The position numbers and the translations under genes are program-made. A stretch of 16,446 nt of DNA from Flavobacteriaceae bacterium (GTDB taxonomy: Bacteria > Bacteroidota > Bacteroidia > Flavobacteriales > Flavobacteriaceae), in the NCBI GenBank assembly GCA_947458575.1, contig CANHBE010000028.1:1-16446 (forward strand), read 5' to 3'. Positions 1 through 7,085 of this stretch are shown in pieces. Every line of letters starts with the position of its first letter. The first letter of the stretch is position 1. The notes beneath the pieces were generated by a model. That model searched no databases, was not told where the DNA came from, and worked only from the letters and a program-made list of their open reading frames with translations.

Positions 1-540
1 CAAATGTTGGCTTCTGTCAATTTTGATTCCTTTTTTCTGTGCAAAACTTCCCCAAAGCAAAAATACAAGGTCCTTTTTTTCTTTTGCTATTTTCTCAATC
101 AAAGCATCGGTAAATTTATGCCAATGCAAATCTTTATGGCTGTTCGGTTTGTCCTTCCGAACGGTTAAGGTGCAATTTAGTAACAGTACACCTTGTTGTG
201 CCCAATACTCCAAATTTCCCGAGGCAGGTTGGAAAATATGGTCTAAATCAGAACTTAGCTCTCTAAAAATATTGCGCAATGAGGGCGGTATTGCGATTCC
301 GTTATTGACAGAAAAACATAAGCCATTAGCTTCTCCTACTCCATGATATGGATCTTGCCCGAGTATCACAACTTTCAGGTTCTCCGGACTACATTTATCA
401 AGGGCAGCAAAAATCAGTTCTTTTGGAGGAAAGCAGGTGTTTTCTCGATATTCCCTTTCAACAGCATTCAGTAATTCTATGAAATAAGGTTTTTCTATTT
501 CTTCCCTTAAAAAAGGCTTCCATTTCGTCGGAATTTCCAT
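1..540 (-). CDS. ung: Uracil-DNA glycosylase, family 1 (3' end beyond window)
   Basis: Removes uracil from DNA as the first step of base excision repair in the cytoplasm. The 180 visible residues begin MEIPTKWKPF and contain the family-1 active-site motif GQDPYHG at 61-67, with the water-activating Asp at 63. It is followed by GEANGLCFSV, the LLLNCTLTVR segment and the LLWGSFAQKK segment near the edge. The second signature (HPSP and the leucine loop) would lie further downstream and is outside the window, so the gene is partial because of the cut and shows no sign of damage. Family members are about 220-230 residues, so roughly 40-50 are missing. The ATG at 540-538 is the only sensible start. 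The gene is divergent from mutS2 across a 108-bp AT-rich spacer, which puts two DNA-maintenance genes back to back. Confidence 0.95.
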   Translation of the reverse strand, partial: MEIPTKWKPFLREEIEKPYFIELLNAVEREYRENTCFPPKELIFAALDKCSPENLKVVILGQDPYHGVGEANGLCFSVNNGIAIPPSLRNIFRELSSDLDHIFQPASGNLEYWAQQGVLLLNCTLTVRKDKPNSHKDLHWHKFTDALIEKIAKEKKDLVFLLWGSFAQKKGIKIDRSQHL

Positions 541-616
541 AAATGAATTTTAATGTAAAGTAAATAAACATTTCACAAACTCTACAAAAATGAATCGATT
601 AACTCAATGAAGTTCG

Positions 617-624
617 TAAATTTG
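617..624 (+). promoter_or_regulatory. Putative -7 box of the mutS2 promoter
   Basis: TAAATTTG is an exact match to the Bacteroidota/Flavobacterium -7 consensus TAnnTTTG. No good TTG box lies about 19 bases upstream; the best is a weak TCG at 595-597. Initiation would fall near 630, leaving a short leader before the ATG at 649. That argues against the upstream in-frame TTG at 634 as the start. Inferred from sequence only. Confidence 0.5.
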
Positions 625-648
625 GAGACCTAGTTGAAAAGAAAGATA

Positions 649-2817
649 ATGGTCAGTATTACCCCGAAAACGTTACAGGATTTGCAATTTCCCACTGTTC
701 TAGAAACAGTGTCTTCACTTTGTAATACTGACATTGGTAAAGGCAAAGCATTGCAGATCATTCCTTTCAAAGACAAGGAAGAATTAATGAATGCTTTGCT
801 ACAAACATCTGAGTACTTATCTTCCTTTCAAAATAATAATGCGATTCCAAATCACGGTTTCGATGCAATTACCAACGAAATCAAATTTTTAGGTATTGAA
901 GACAGCTTTCTCGAACTGTCAAGCTTTAGAAAAATTGCTGCTATTTCTGAAACCACGAATACTCAGTTACTGTTCTTCAACAAATTCAAAGAGTACTACC
1001 CGAAACTACACGAAAAATCCGCAACGGTCGAAATAACGAAAGTCATCATCAATCTCATTGACGATGTCGTCGATAAGTATGGGGAAATTAAGAACAATGC
1101 CTCACCTGACCTTTTGGAGATTAGAAGAAACATGAATGTCGTCCGGGGTAAGGTAAATCAAAGTTTTGGAATGGCTTTGACGCACTACAATAATCTTGGA
1201 TACTTAGATGAAATTCGTGAGAGCTTTGTTCAAAACAGAAGAGTTTTGGCAGTTTTAGCCATGTATAGACGAAAAGTGAAAGGTTCAATTCTTGGGAGTT
1301 CCAAGACTGGCAGTATCGCTTACATCGAACCGGAAGCCACCTTACAATATTCGCGTGAATTGAGCAACTTGGAATATGAAGAGAAAGAAGAAATTATCAG
1401 AATCTTAAAGCAATTGACCAATAGTATTCGTAGTTTCCTTCCATTGCTGGTTCAGTATCAAGAATTTCTCAGTGATATTGATGTCATTGCCGCTAAGGCG
1501 AAATATGCGCTGCGAACGAATTCAATATTACCAAAAATGAGTGACAATCGTCGACTTTATTTCAAAGAGGCTTATCACCCGATTCTGTTCTTGAACAATA
1601 AAGAATTGAATGAAGTTACCTATCCGCAAACATTCGAATTGCATCAAGAAAGACGGATTATTGTTATTTCCGGACCCAATGCGGGCGGAAAAACAATTTC
1701 CTTGAAAACTGTAGGACTTTTGCAATTGATGTTGCAATCCGGGATGTTGATTCCTGTACATGAACGAAGTGAGACTTTTTTGTTCGACAGGATTTTGACA
1801 GATATCGGCGATAATCAATCTATTGAGAATCATCTTAGTACATACAGTTATAGGTTGAAGAACATGAATTACTTTCTGAAGAAATGTAATAAGAATACCA
1901 TGTTTCTCATCGACGAATTTGGAACAGGTTCTGATCCCGAACTTGGCGGCGCATTGGCGGAGATATTTCTTGAAGAATTTTACCATAGGGAAGCATTCGG
2001 AATTATTACGACCCACTATTCAAACTTGAAAATTCTGGCGAACGAATTGCCCTTTGCTGTCAATGCCAATATGTTGTTTGATGAAAAATCTCTCGAACCC
2101 ATTTACAAATTAGTTATTGGTCAAGCCGGAAGTTCATTTACTTTTGAAGTAGCGCAGAAAAACGGAATTCCATTCGGACTCATAAATCGTGCAAAAAAGA
2201 AAATTGAAGTTGGCAAAGTTCGTTTCGATAAGACCATCGCAACTTTGCAGAAAGAACGCTCTAAGTTGGAGAAAACTTCGCAAAACTTAAAGGAGGAAGA
2301 AACAAGAGCTAGAGAAGAAAGTTCAAAAATGGCGGAAATCAATAGCAGAATAAAGCAAAAGCTAGAGAGTTATCAAGAGTTGTATGACAGTAACCAGCGA
2401 CTCATTTATTTGGGTCAGAAAATTGATGATGTAGCACTAAAATATTTTAGTTCAAAAAATAAGAAAGAATTGATTGGCGATTTCTTGAAAATCGTCGAAA
2501 TTGAAAATTCTAAACGCAAGAAAGCAACCGCAAAGGAAACAAAAACCAAACAAGTTCAGCAAAAAGAAGTGATTAAAGAAGTTGCTGTGCAGGTTGAAAA
2601 AATTCGAACAGAAAAAAAGGAAAAGAAGCTCAAGGCTAATGCAGTGGTTGAAAAGCCAAAGCCGGTTTTGAAAGTCGGCGACCGCGTGCGAATGTATGAT
2701 GGAAAAGCAATCGGTAGTATCGACAAGATCGAAAAGAATAAGGCAGTCGTTAATTATGGTCTATTTACCTCGACCATTAGTTTGGAAGTATTGGAGTATG
2801 TTGAATCAAAAAAGTAA
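649..2817 (+). CDS. mutS2: MutS2-family ATPase lacking the Smr domain
   Basis: A MutS-like ABC ATPase of the MutS2 branch, which in other bacteria acts in anti-recombination or on collided ribosomes rather than classical mismatch repair. The 722-residue protein has the core helical/clamp region (about 1-320), Walker A GPNAGGKT at 342-349, Walker B LIDEF at 420-424, the GTGSDP loop at 425-430 and the switch THYSN with His at 456. A long coiled-coil and Lys/Glu-rich linker (about 500-665) follows, then a small KOW-like beta domain starting VGDRVRMYDG. It stops there. Bacillus MutS2 is about 785 residues and ends in an Smr nuclease domain, which is absent here, and the next gene begins 3 bases after the stop. 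I chose the ATG at 649 (MVSIT) over the TTG at 634 because family members start M(I/V)SIT and a promoter box ends at 624. Confidence 0.93.
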   Translation: MVSITPKTLQDLQFPTVLETVSSLCNTDIGKGKALQIIPFKDKEELMNALLQTSEYLSSFQNNNAIPNHGFDAITNEIKFLGIEDSFLELSSFRKIAAISETTNTQLLFFNKFKEYYPKLHEKSATVEITKVIINLIDDVVDKYGEIKNNASPDLLEIRRNMNVVRGKVNQSFGMALTHYNNLGYLDEIRESFVQNRRVLAVLAMYRRKVKGSILGSSKTGSIAYIEPEATLQYSRELSNLEYEEKEEIIRILKQLTNSIRSFLPLLVQYQEFLSDIDVIAAKAKYALRTNSILPKMSDNRRLYFKEAYHPILFLNNKELNEVTYPQTFELHQERRIIVISGPNAGGKTISLKTVGLLQLMLQSGMLIPVHERSETFLFDRILTDIGDNQSIENHLSTYSYRLKNMNYFLKKCNKNTMFLIDEFGTGSDPELGGALAEIFLEEFYHREAFGIITTHYSNLKILANELPFAVNANMLFDEKSLEPIYKLVIGQAGSSFTFEVAQKNGIPFGLINRAKKKIEVGKVRFDKTIATLQKERSKLEKTSQNLKEEETRAREESSKMAEINSRIKQKLESYQELYDSNQRLIYLGQKIDDVALKYFSSKNKKELIGDFLKIVEIENSKRKKATAKETKTKQVQQKEVIKEVAVQVEKIRTEKKEKKLKANAVVEKPKPVLKVGDRVRMYDGKAIGSIDKIEKNKAVVNYGLFTSTISLEVLEYVESKK

Positions 2818-2820
2818 AAT

Positions 2821-3237
2821 ATGTTGGACTTACCCAAAGGAAAGAAAATTATCATTTTTGATGGATATTGTAATTTTTGCGAAAGTGCAGTCCTTTTTGT
2901 TCTGAAATACGACAAAAAAGATCAATTTAGGTTTGTTGCTTCACAATCTGAGTTAGGACAAAGTATTATTAAACATATTGGAATCAGCGACAAGAATATT
3001 GATTCTGTCATTTTGTACCAACCCGGAGTAGCTTACTATTATAAGTCGAATGCAGCATTGCAAATAGCCAAACAACTCGGTGGATTCTTTCATTTTGGAA
3101 CTTTATTTAGAATCATTCCCACTGCATTGCGGAATATGTTATATGATTATATAGCAAAAAACAGATATCGTTGGTATGGTAAGAAAGAAAGTTGCTTGAT
3201 ACCAACTCCTGAATTAGCCAGTAAATTTTTGCAATAA
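2821..3237 (+). CDS. DCC-family thiol-disulfide oxidoreductase-like protein (DUF393)
   Basis: A 138-residue protein of the DCC family, named for its conserved Asp and two Cys in a thioredoxin-like fold. The signature is clear at the N-terminus: FDGYCNFC, with D14, C17 and C20 forming a DxxCxxC arrangement. The C-terminal NRYRWYGKKESC segment is also typical. The family is predicted to have thiol-disulfide activity, but its substrates are unknown. There is no signal peptide, so it is likely cytoplasmic. The ATG at 2821 follows the mutS2 stop by 3 bases, so the two are probably co-transcribed and translationally coupled. A hairpin terminator starts at its stop codon. Whether the pairing with mutS2 has functional meaning is open. 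Confidence 0.88.
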   Translation: MLDLPKGKKIIIFDGYCNFCESAVLFVLKYDKKDQFRFVASQSELGQSIIKHIGISDKNIDSVILYQPGVAYYYKSNAALQIAKQLGGFFHFGTLFRIIPTALRNMLYDYIAKNRYRWYGKKESCLIPTPELASKFLQ

Positions 3238-3238
3238 A

Positions 3239-3264
3239 AAAACGCCTCATCTTTGAGGCGTTTT
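3239..3264. terminator. Bidirectional intrinsic terminator
   Basis: A perfect 11-bp stem (arms 3239-3249 and 3254-3264) closes a TCTT loop. The stem has a CGCCTCA core flanked by an A-run on one side and a T-run on the other, so it can stop transcription from the mutS2-DCC unit (+) and from the convergent T9SS-cargo gene (-). Confidence 0.88.
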
Positions 3265-3288
3265 AGTTACAATTGTCTAGTTGTATAT

Positions 3289-4356
3289 TTAGTTTTTGAT
3301 GAACTTTACGGTTGAACTACCTTCTTTCGAATTGATGTTCATCAGATACATGCCACTAGCTACATCTGAAATATTCATTTCCACATCGGATATACTATCG
3401 AAATTTTGTGTTTTCACGATTCTTCCATTGACGTCGGTTAGCGTGATTGCTGTGATGCCAGAGCTAAGTTTACTTGACACTGTGATGATACTAGTAGCTG
3501 GATTTGGATAAACGGAGTAGTTGTTATTGTCTACAGTTACGGTTTCTGCGATGCCTAATAAGCTATCAGTGGCAGCTGCTCTAATTTCAAAATTGTCAAA
3601 CAATCCGATTGCTGCTGCAGTATTGGTGACAATTGTCCCTGTGGTTGTTGTTCCACTTGTAGAAATAATGCTCGCTCTATCAGGATCAGTTCCTGCGGAA
3701 GCTCCGGTTACTTGACCATTGTGTGATGGACCTCTCCAACGAACTACACCAGTAGTTTTGTTATAACTTACACCAAGTTTTACCCAAGTTTCAGCTGGTA
3801 AAACCAAATTTGTTCCACCTGTATTTAAGAAAAACAAATAGTTTCCTATCGGAGCTGTTGCAGCTGTAAAATAGGCGACACCGGAAAGAACAAGCGTTTT
3901 CGTATTAAATGAATATCCTGCTAAAACTTTAGTTCTCGTTGCATCATATATAAACAATCCCTTTGTATTGACACTTGTACCAGCGGTGTTTCCTGTATAT
4001 AATTCGAATTCGATTTCAATGATTTCATTTCCTGGATCTCTGAATTCCCAAGCATCGACAAAACCATCATACCACATTGCTCTCGATCCTTTATCTCCAT
4101 TAGTTCCGGTGATTTGAAGTACATTCCCATGCAACGCATCATTGGTCACTATTTGAAAATTATCATTTCCCGCATTCGTTGCAGTAGTTGGTGCCGTACC
4201 ATTAGTGGCTAAGGTAAAAATGTTATTTGTTGCTGTCTGTCCGGTTATGTCTGTACCAATATTTCCAACGGTAAAAAGACTAAAATCCTCCGTCAAAAGT
4301 GTTTGAGCAACCATGCATTGTGAGCTGCATAATGCAATAAGTAAAAATTTCTTCAT
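3289..4356 (-). CDS. Secreted protein with T9SS type A C-terminal sorting domain
   Basis: A 355-residue exported protein. It opens with a signal peptide (MKKFLLIALC and a hydrophobic stretch, likely cleaved after the VAQ at 16-18). The body (about 20-260) is rich in Thr, Ala, Gly and Asn with beta-strand-like segments. It looks like a jelly-roll/LamG-type module: the C-terminal part of the body has LFDNFEIR, typical of such concanavalin-like folds. The last ~75 residues carry the type IX secretion sorting tail: YSVYPNPA at 280-287, VNGRIV, SGMYLMNI at 334-341 and the terminal KFIKN. It should cross the inner membrane by Sec and the outer membrane by T9SS, ending at the surface or in the medium. 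Ligand and function are unknown; no catalytic motif was recognised. Start is the ATG at 4356, 45 bases downstream of the symporter stop. Confidence 0.85.
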   Translation of the reverse strand: MKKFLLIALCSSQCMVAQTLLTEDFSLFTVGNIGTDITGQTATNNIFTLATNGTAPTTATNAGNDNFQIVTNDALHGNVLQITGTNGDKGSRAMWYDGFVDAWEFRDPGNEIIEIEFELYTGNTAGTSVNTKGLFIYDATRTKVLAGYSFNTKTLVLSGVAYFTAATAPIGNYLFFLNTGGTNLVLPAETWVKLGVSYNKTTGVVRWRGPSHNGQVTGASAGTDPDRASIISTSGTTTTGTIVTNTAAAIGLFDNFEIRAAATDSLLGIAETVTVDNNNYSVYPNPATSIITVSSKLSSGITAITLTDVNGRIVKTQNFDSISDVEMNISDVASGMYLMNINSKEGSSTVKFIKN

Positions 4357-4379
4357 CAGTTTTTGTTTTAGAGTTGGTG

Positions 4380-4387
4380 TAAATGTA
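4380..4387 (-). promoter_or_regulatory. Possible -7 box for the T9SS-cargo gene
   Basis: On the minus strand this reads TACATTTA, 7 of 8 positions of TAnnTTTG, 23 bases upstream of the ATG. No convincing TTG box lies upstream. If real, the gene has its own promoter inside the 45-bp gap after the symporter. Confidence 0.25.
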
Positions 4388-4401
4388 GTGAAATTAATTT
4401 A

Positions 4402-5652
4402 TTAACTTTCTTTCTCCCATTTGCCTACTACGCTTGTCGCCAAGGCATTGCCAAGAACGTTAGTAGCACTTCTGAACATATCGCAGAAATGATCGATAGG
4501 CAAAATCAAAGCAATTCCTTCGATTGGAATATCAAACATTCCGCAAGTGGCTGCCACGACAACCAAACTTGCTCTCGGAACACCTGCAATTCCCTTGCTG
4601 GTTAGCATCAAAACCAAAAGCATCGTGAGTTGTGTTCCAACCGAGAGATCTATTCCATAAGCTTGGGCAATAAAGATACTGGCAAAAGTCATATACATCA
4701 TGCTGCCATCGAGATTGAATGAATAACCGAGCGGCAGCATAAATGACACAATTTTATCTTTAACACCAAACCGCTCCAGTTCTTCGGTTAGTTTTGGGAA
4801 AACCGCTTCACTGCTTGTTGTGCCGAAAGCAATGATCAATGGACTCACAATATGTTGTAACAAAGTCTTTAGTCTTCGACCCAAAAAAATCAACCCGACT
4901 ACCAAAAGAAATACCCAAAGTGATGTTATTCCGACCAAGAAAGACCCAAAGTATTTTGCGTACGTAATGAGCAATTCACTGAAATCGCGGACAGCAAACA
5001 CACCAGCTATTGCCCCAAAAACGCCAATCGGTGCAAACTTCATCACATAATTGACCATTTTTAAAACGATATGCGAAGTTTTGTCAAGCGCCGTAACGAC
5101 AGGTTTCGCATAGTCGCCAATGGATGCTGCTGCAAGGCCGAAAAAAATAGAAAAGATGACAATTTGCAGAATTTCATTCGTAGCCATGGCTTCTGCAATA
5201 CTTTTGGGGATGATGTGTTCTACAAAATTTTGTGCTGAAAAATGCTGTGTTTTCTCGGTAACTTCCGCAGCTGTTGAAACGTCTAGATCAGCTAATTGGA
5301 GTCCAACACCAGGTTGCAAAAGATTAACCCAAAACATACCAATCAAGAGCGAAATCAAAGAGGCCGAGAAAAACCAACCCAGCGCCTTTCCTCCTATTCG
5401 TCCGACGGCTTTTATATCGCCTAGTTTGGCAATTCCAACAACCAAAGTCGTAAAAACTAATGGCGCGATAATCATTTGAACCAAACGAATGAATATGGTC
5501 GCAAGTAATTTGATATAAGTACTGAATTCTTTGGCGCTTTCTGGATTCCAATTGTTGTGGATGAAGATACCAAGTATAGCACCCAAAATCATTGCGATTA
5601 GAATTTGCGTGGTTAAATTTGAAAATACTGATGTTTTTTTAGGTGTATCCAT
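4402..5652 (-). CDS. Dicarboxylate/amino acid:cation symporter (DAACS, GltP/DctA family)
   Basis: An inner-membrane secondary transporter that would import dicarboxylates or acidic amino acids using a cation gradient. The 416 residues match the family's length and topology, with several long hydrophobic segments and the two re-entrant hairpins. The HP1 motif GTTSSEA is at 277-283, the TM7 motif NLDGS at 313-317 and HP2 SKGIAGVPRAS at 352-362. The TM8 segment IDHFCDMFRSATNVLGN (386-402) carries D387, D391, R394 and N398. R394 aligns with the arginine that binds the substrate side-chain carboxylate in GltPh, which supports an acidic substrate. Oddly, N402 stands where GltPh has Asp405, a sodium ligand. 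The exact substrate cannot be told. The ATG at 5652 is preceded by the structured element described separately. Confidence 0.92.
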   Translation of the reverse strand: MDTPKKTSVFSNLTTQILIAMILGAILGIFIHNNWNPESAKEFSTYIKLLATIFIRLVQMIIAPLVFTTLVVGIAKLGDIKAVGRIGGKALGWFFSASLISLLIGMFWVNLLQPGVGLQLADLDVSTAAEVTEKTQHFSAQNFVEHIIPKSIAEAMATNEILQIVIFSIFFGLAAASIGDYAKPVVTALDKTSHIVLKMVNYVMKFAPIGVFGAIAGVFAVRDFSELLITYAKYFGSFLVGITSLWVFLLVVGLIFLGRRLKTLLQHIVSPLIIAFGTTSSEAVFPKLTEELERFGVKDKIVSFMLPLGYSFNLDGSMMYMTFASIFIAQAYGIDLSVGTQLTMLLVLMLTSKGIAGVPRASLVVVAATCGMFDIPIEGIALILPIDHFCDMFRSATNVLGNALATSVVGKWEKES

Positions 5653-5718
5653 ATTTATTTTTTAAAGTAAGATCGTAACTGTCAAATATCATTTAGTGCA
5701 CATTTTTTCCGATTAATA

Positions 5719-5825
5719 AACTGCCCTAGCCCTGATGGCAGCGGCATCCTTTTATAATCCTTTCAGAGTTTGGAACTCTGAAAGGATTATAAAAGATAAA
5801 GCGAACAGCAGGAAAAAGCTCCTAA
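5719..5825 (+). ncRNA. Structured intergenic element, Flavo-1-like (name uncertain)
   Basis: Between aroC and the symporter lies a conserved-looking unit. Its left flank contains GCCCTAGCCCTGATGG, its centre is a 22-bp perfect hairpin, and its right flank contains GATAAAGCGAACAGCAGG and then AAAAAGCTCCTAA. Flanking pieces can pair around the hairpin: AGC 5728-5730 with GCT 5818-5820, and CCTG 5731-5734 with CAGG 5809-5812, separated by an A-bulge. I recall near-identical flanks with different central hairpins in many flavobacterial intergenic regions, and they may correspond to the Flavo-1 RNA motif in Rfam; I could not check this. The orientation given follows that remembered form and is uncertain. 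The right end overlaps the aroC stop codon (5822-5824). It is either a small RNA or a dispersed repeat. Confidence 0.5.
5749..5795. repeat. 22-bp perfect inverted repeat
   Basis: Arms 5749-5770 and 5774-5795 are exact reverse complements around a 3-base TGG loop. There is no T-run immediately after the stem on either strand, so it is not a standard intrinsic terminator, although it could slow polymerase or protect the aroC mRNA 3' end. It forms the centre of the larger element 5719-5825. Confidence 0.85.
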
Positions 5826-6892
5826 GCACTGTTCGTATATGAGTTATTTAAAAGATAAAAATTGACCAGAACTATCGCCGCCATTGCCTCTACAATCGGC
5901 ACTGCACGTGGAACCACGCATGGGTCATGTCTGCCCTTGCCTTGCATTTCGACAATATTTCCTTGATTGTCGAGCGTTTCTTGGACTTGCATTATCGTGG
6001 CAACCGGTTTGAAAGCGACTCTAAAATAGATATCCATGCCGTTTGAGATGCCGCCTTGAATGCCGCCTGACAGATTTGTTTTGGTCGTTCCGTCTTGCAG
6101 AAATAGATCGTTGTGCTCACTTCCTGTCATTCTTGAACCACAAAATCCGCTTCCGTATTCAAAACCCTTTACGGCATTGATTGAAAGCATGGCTTTGCCC
6201 AATTCGGCATGGAGCTTATCGAAAACAGGTTCACCTAGCCCAATGGGAACATTCGACAAAACACAAGTAATTGTACCGCCGATCGTATCGCCTTGCGCTC
6301 GAATTTCCTTAATGCGTTCTTCCATTTTTTGTGCGGTATCTGGATCCGGGCAACGAACAGCATTTGAATCTGTTTTTGAAAAGTCCAAGTCCTGATACGG
6401 TTTGTCAATAAAGATTTCACCGACAGAGGATACAAAAGCATTAATTCTAATATGAGGAATAATTTGTTTGGCAATAGCACCAGCTACGACACGGCAGGCG
6501 GTTTCCCGCGCTGAACTTCGGCCGCCGCCACGATAGTCTCGAATGCCGTATTTTTTTTCATAGACATAATCCGCGTGACTTGGTCTGTAATTTTCTTTGA
6601 TATGCTCGTAGTCGTTTGTCTTTTGATTTGTATTTTGAATGAGAAATCCTATCGGTGTTCCAGTGGTTTTGCCTTCAAAAATGCCCGAGAGAAATTGAAC
6701 TTCATCATTTTCTTTTCGTTGGGTTACAATAGCAGATTGACCGGGTTTTCTCCTTGACAGTTCATTTTGTATCGCTGCAATATCAAGTGTAATATTTGGT
6801 GGACAGCCATCAATGATTCCGCCGATAGCTTCCCCATGAGATTCTCCAAAAGTAGTTACTTTGAAAAGATTACCGTAGCTATTGCCCGACAT
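5822..6892 (-). CDS. aroC: Chorismate synthase
   Basis: Catalyses the last shikimate-pathway step, 5-enolpyruvylshikimate-3-phosphate to chorismate, using reduced FMN in the cytoplasm. The 356-residue protein has the hallmark motifs: FGESHG at 15-20, RPSHADY at 103-109, YGIRDYRGGGRSSARET (about 115-131) and the C-terminal RHDPCVVPRAVPIVEAMAA. The frame is open upstream to an ATG at 6982, but I start at 6892 (MSGNSYGNLFKVTTFGESHG). Chorismate synthases begin a few residues before GNxF, the added 30 residues are unlike the family, and a good -7 promoter box (6909-6916) lies inside the extension. It stands alone in its strand block with no other aromatic-pathway gene nearby. Confidence 0.95.
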   Translation of the reverse strand: MSGNSYGNLFKVTTFGESHGEAIGGIIDGCPPNITLDIAAIQNELSRRKPGQSAIVTQRKENDEVQFLSGIFEGKTTGTPIGFLIQNTNQKTNDYEHIKENYRPSHADYVYEKKYGIRDYRGGGRSSARETACRVVAGAIAKQIIPHIRINAFVSSVGEIFIDKPYQDLDFSKTDSNAVRCPDPDTAQKMEERIKEIRAQGDTIGGTITCVLSNVPIGLGEPVFDKLHAELGKAMLSINAVKGFEYGSGFCGSRMTGSEHNDLFLQDGTTKTNLSGGIQGGISNGMDIYFRVAFKPVATIMQVQETLDNQGNIVEMQGKGRHDPCVVPRAVPIVEAMAAIVLVNFYLLNNSYTNSA

Positions 6893-6908
6893 AGAGTTTG
6901 GTTTTGAA

Positions 6909-6916
6909 CAAATGTA
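6909..6916 (-). promoter_or_regulatory. -7 box of the aroC promoter
   Basis: The minus strand reads TACATTTG, an exact TAnnTTTG match, 16 bases before the chosen aroC ATG at 6892. The -33 TTG is weak. This placement supports the shorter aroC start, because a transcript begun here could not include the upstream ATG at 6982. Confidence 0.45.
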
Positions 6917-7025
6917 GCATTTTCGATGAATAATTGAAAGTTTGGTTTGATTTCTTCGGTTCGGTAACATTTTCTCCTTCATTGAAATTTAATTTTTGAA
7001 ACAAAATTGCGGACGTTTCTTAACA

Positions 7026-7055
7026 TTTGAGTTGCGTGGTCTTAAAATACGTTCG
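7026..7055 (+). promoter_or_regulatory. Putative promoter of the lpxH-like gene
   Basis: TTTG at 7026-7029, an 18-base spacer, and TACGTTCG at 7048-7055 (7 of 8 matches to TAnnTTTG) make a reasonable Bacteroidota-type promoter. It lies 30 bases upstream of the TTG start at 7086. Inferred from consensus only. Confidence 0.4.
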
Positions 7056-7085
7056 TTTCTTTTGTGAAACTTCAAATCAAATATT

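Noticed and set aside
23..346. Open frame of 107 codons on the plus strand
   Set aside because: It is the complement of ung, whose minus-strand frame carries the GQDPYHG active-site motif; the plus-strand product resembles nothing.
1528..2016. 162-codon open frame antisense to mutS2
   Set aside because: It lies fully within the conserved ATPase domain of mutS2 and has low-quality, compositionally odd translation.
5120..5479. 119-codon open frame antisense to the symporter
   Set aside because: The minus-strand symporter frame has all its conserved motifs across this span; the plus-strand product has no recognisable features.
5749..5795. Long hairpin as a simple intrinsic terminator of aroC
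   Set aside because: The stem is not followed by a T-run on the minus strand, and it is embedded in a larger patterned element.
6893..6982. 30-residue N-terminal extension of aroC
   Set aside because: The family N-terminus starts at MSGNSYGN and a TACATTTG promoter box lies inside the extension.
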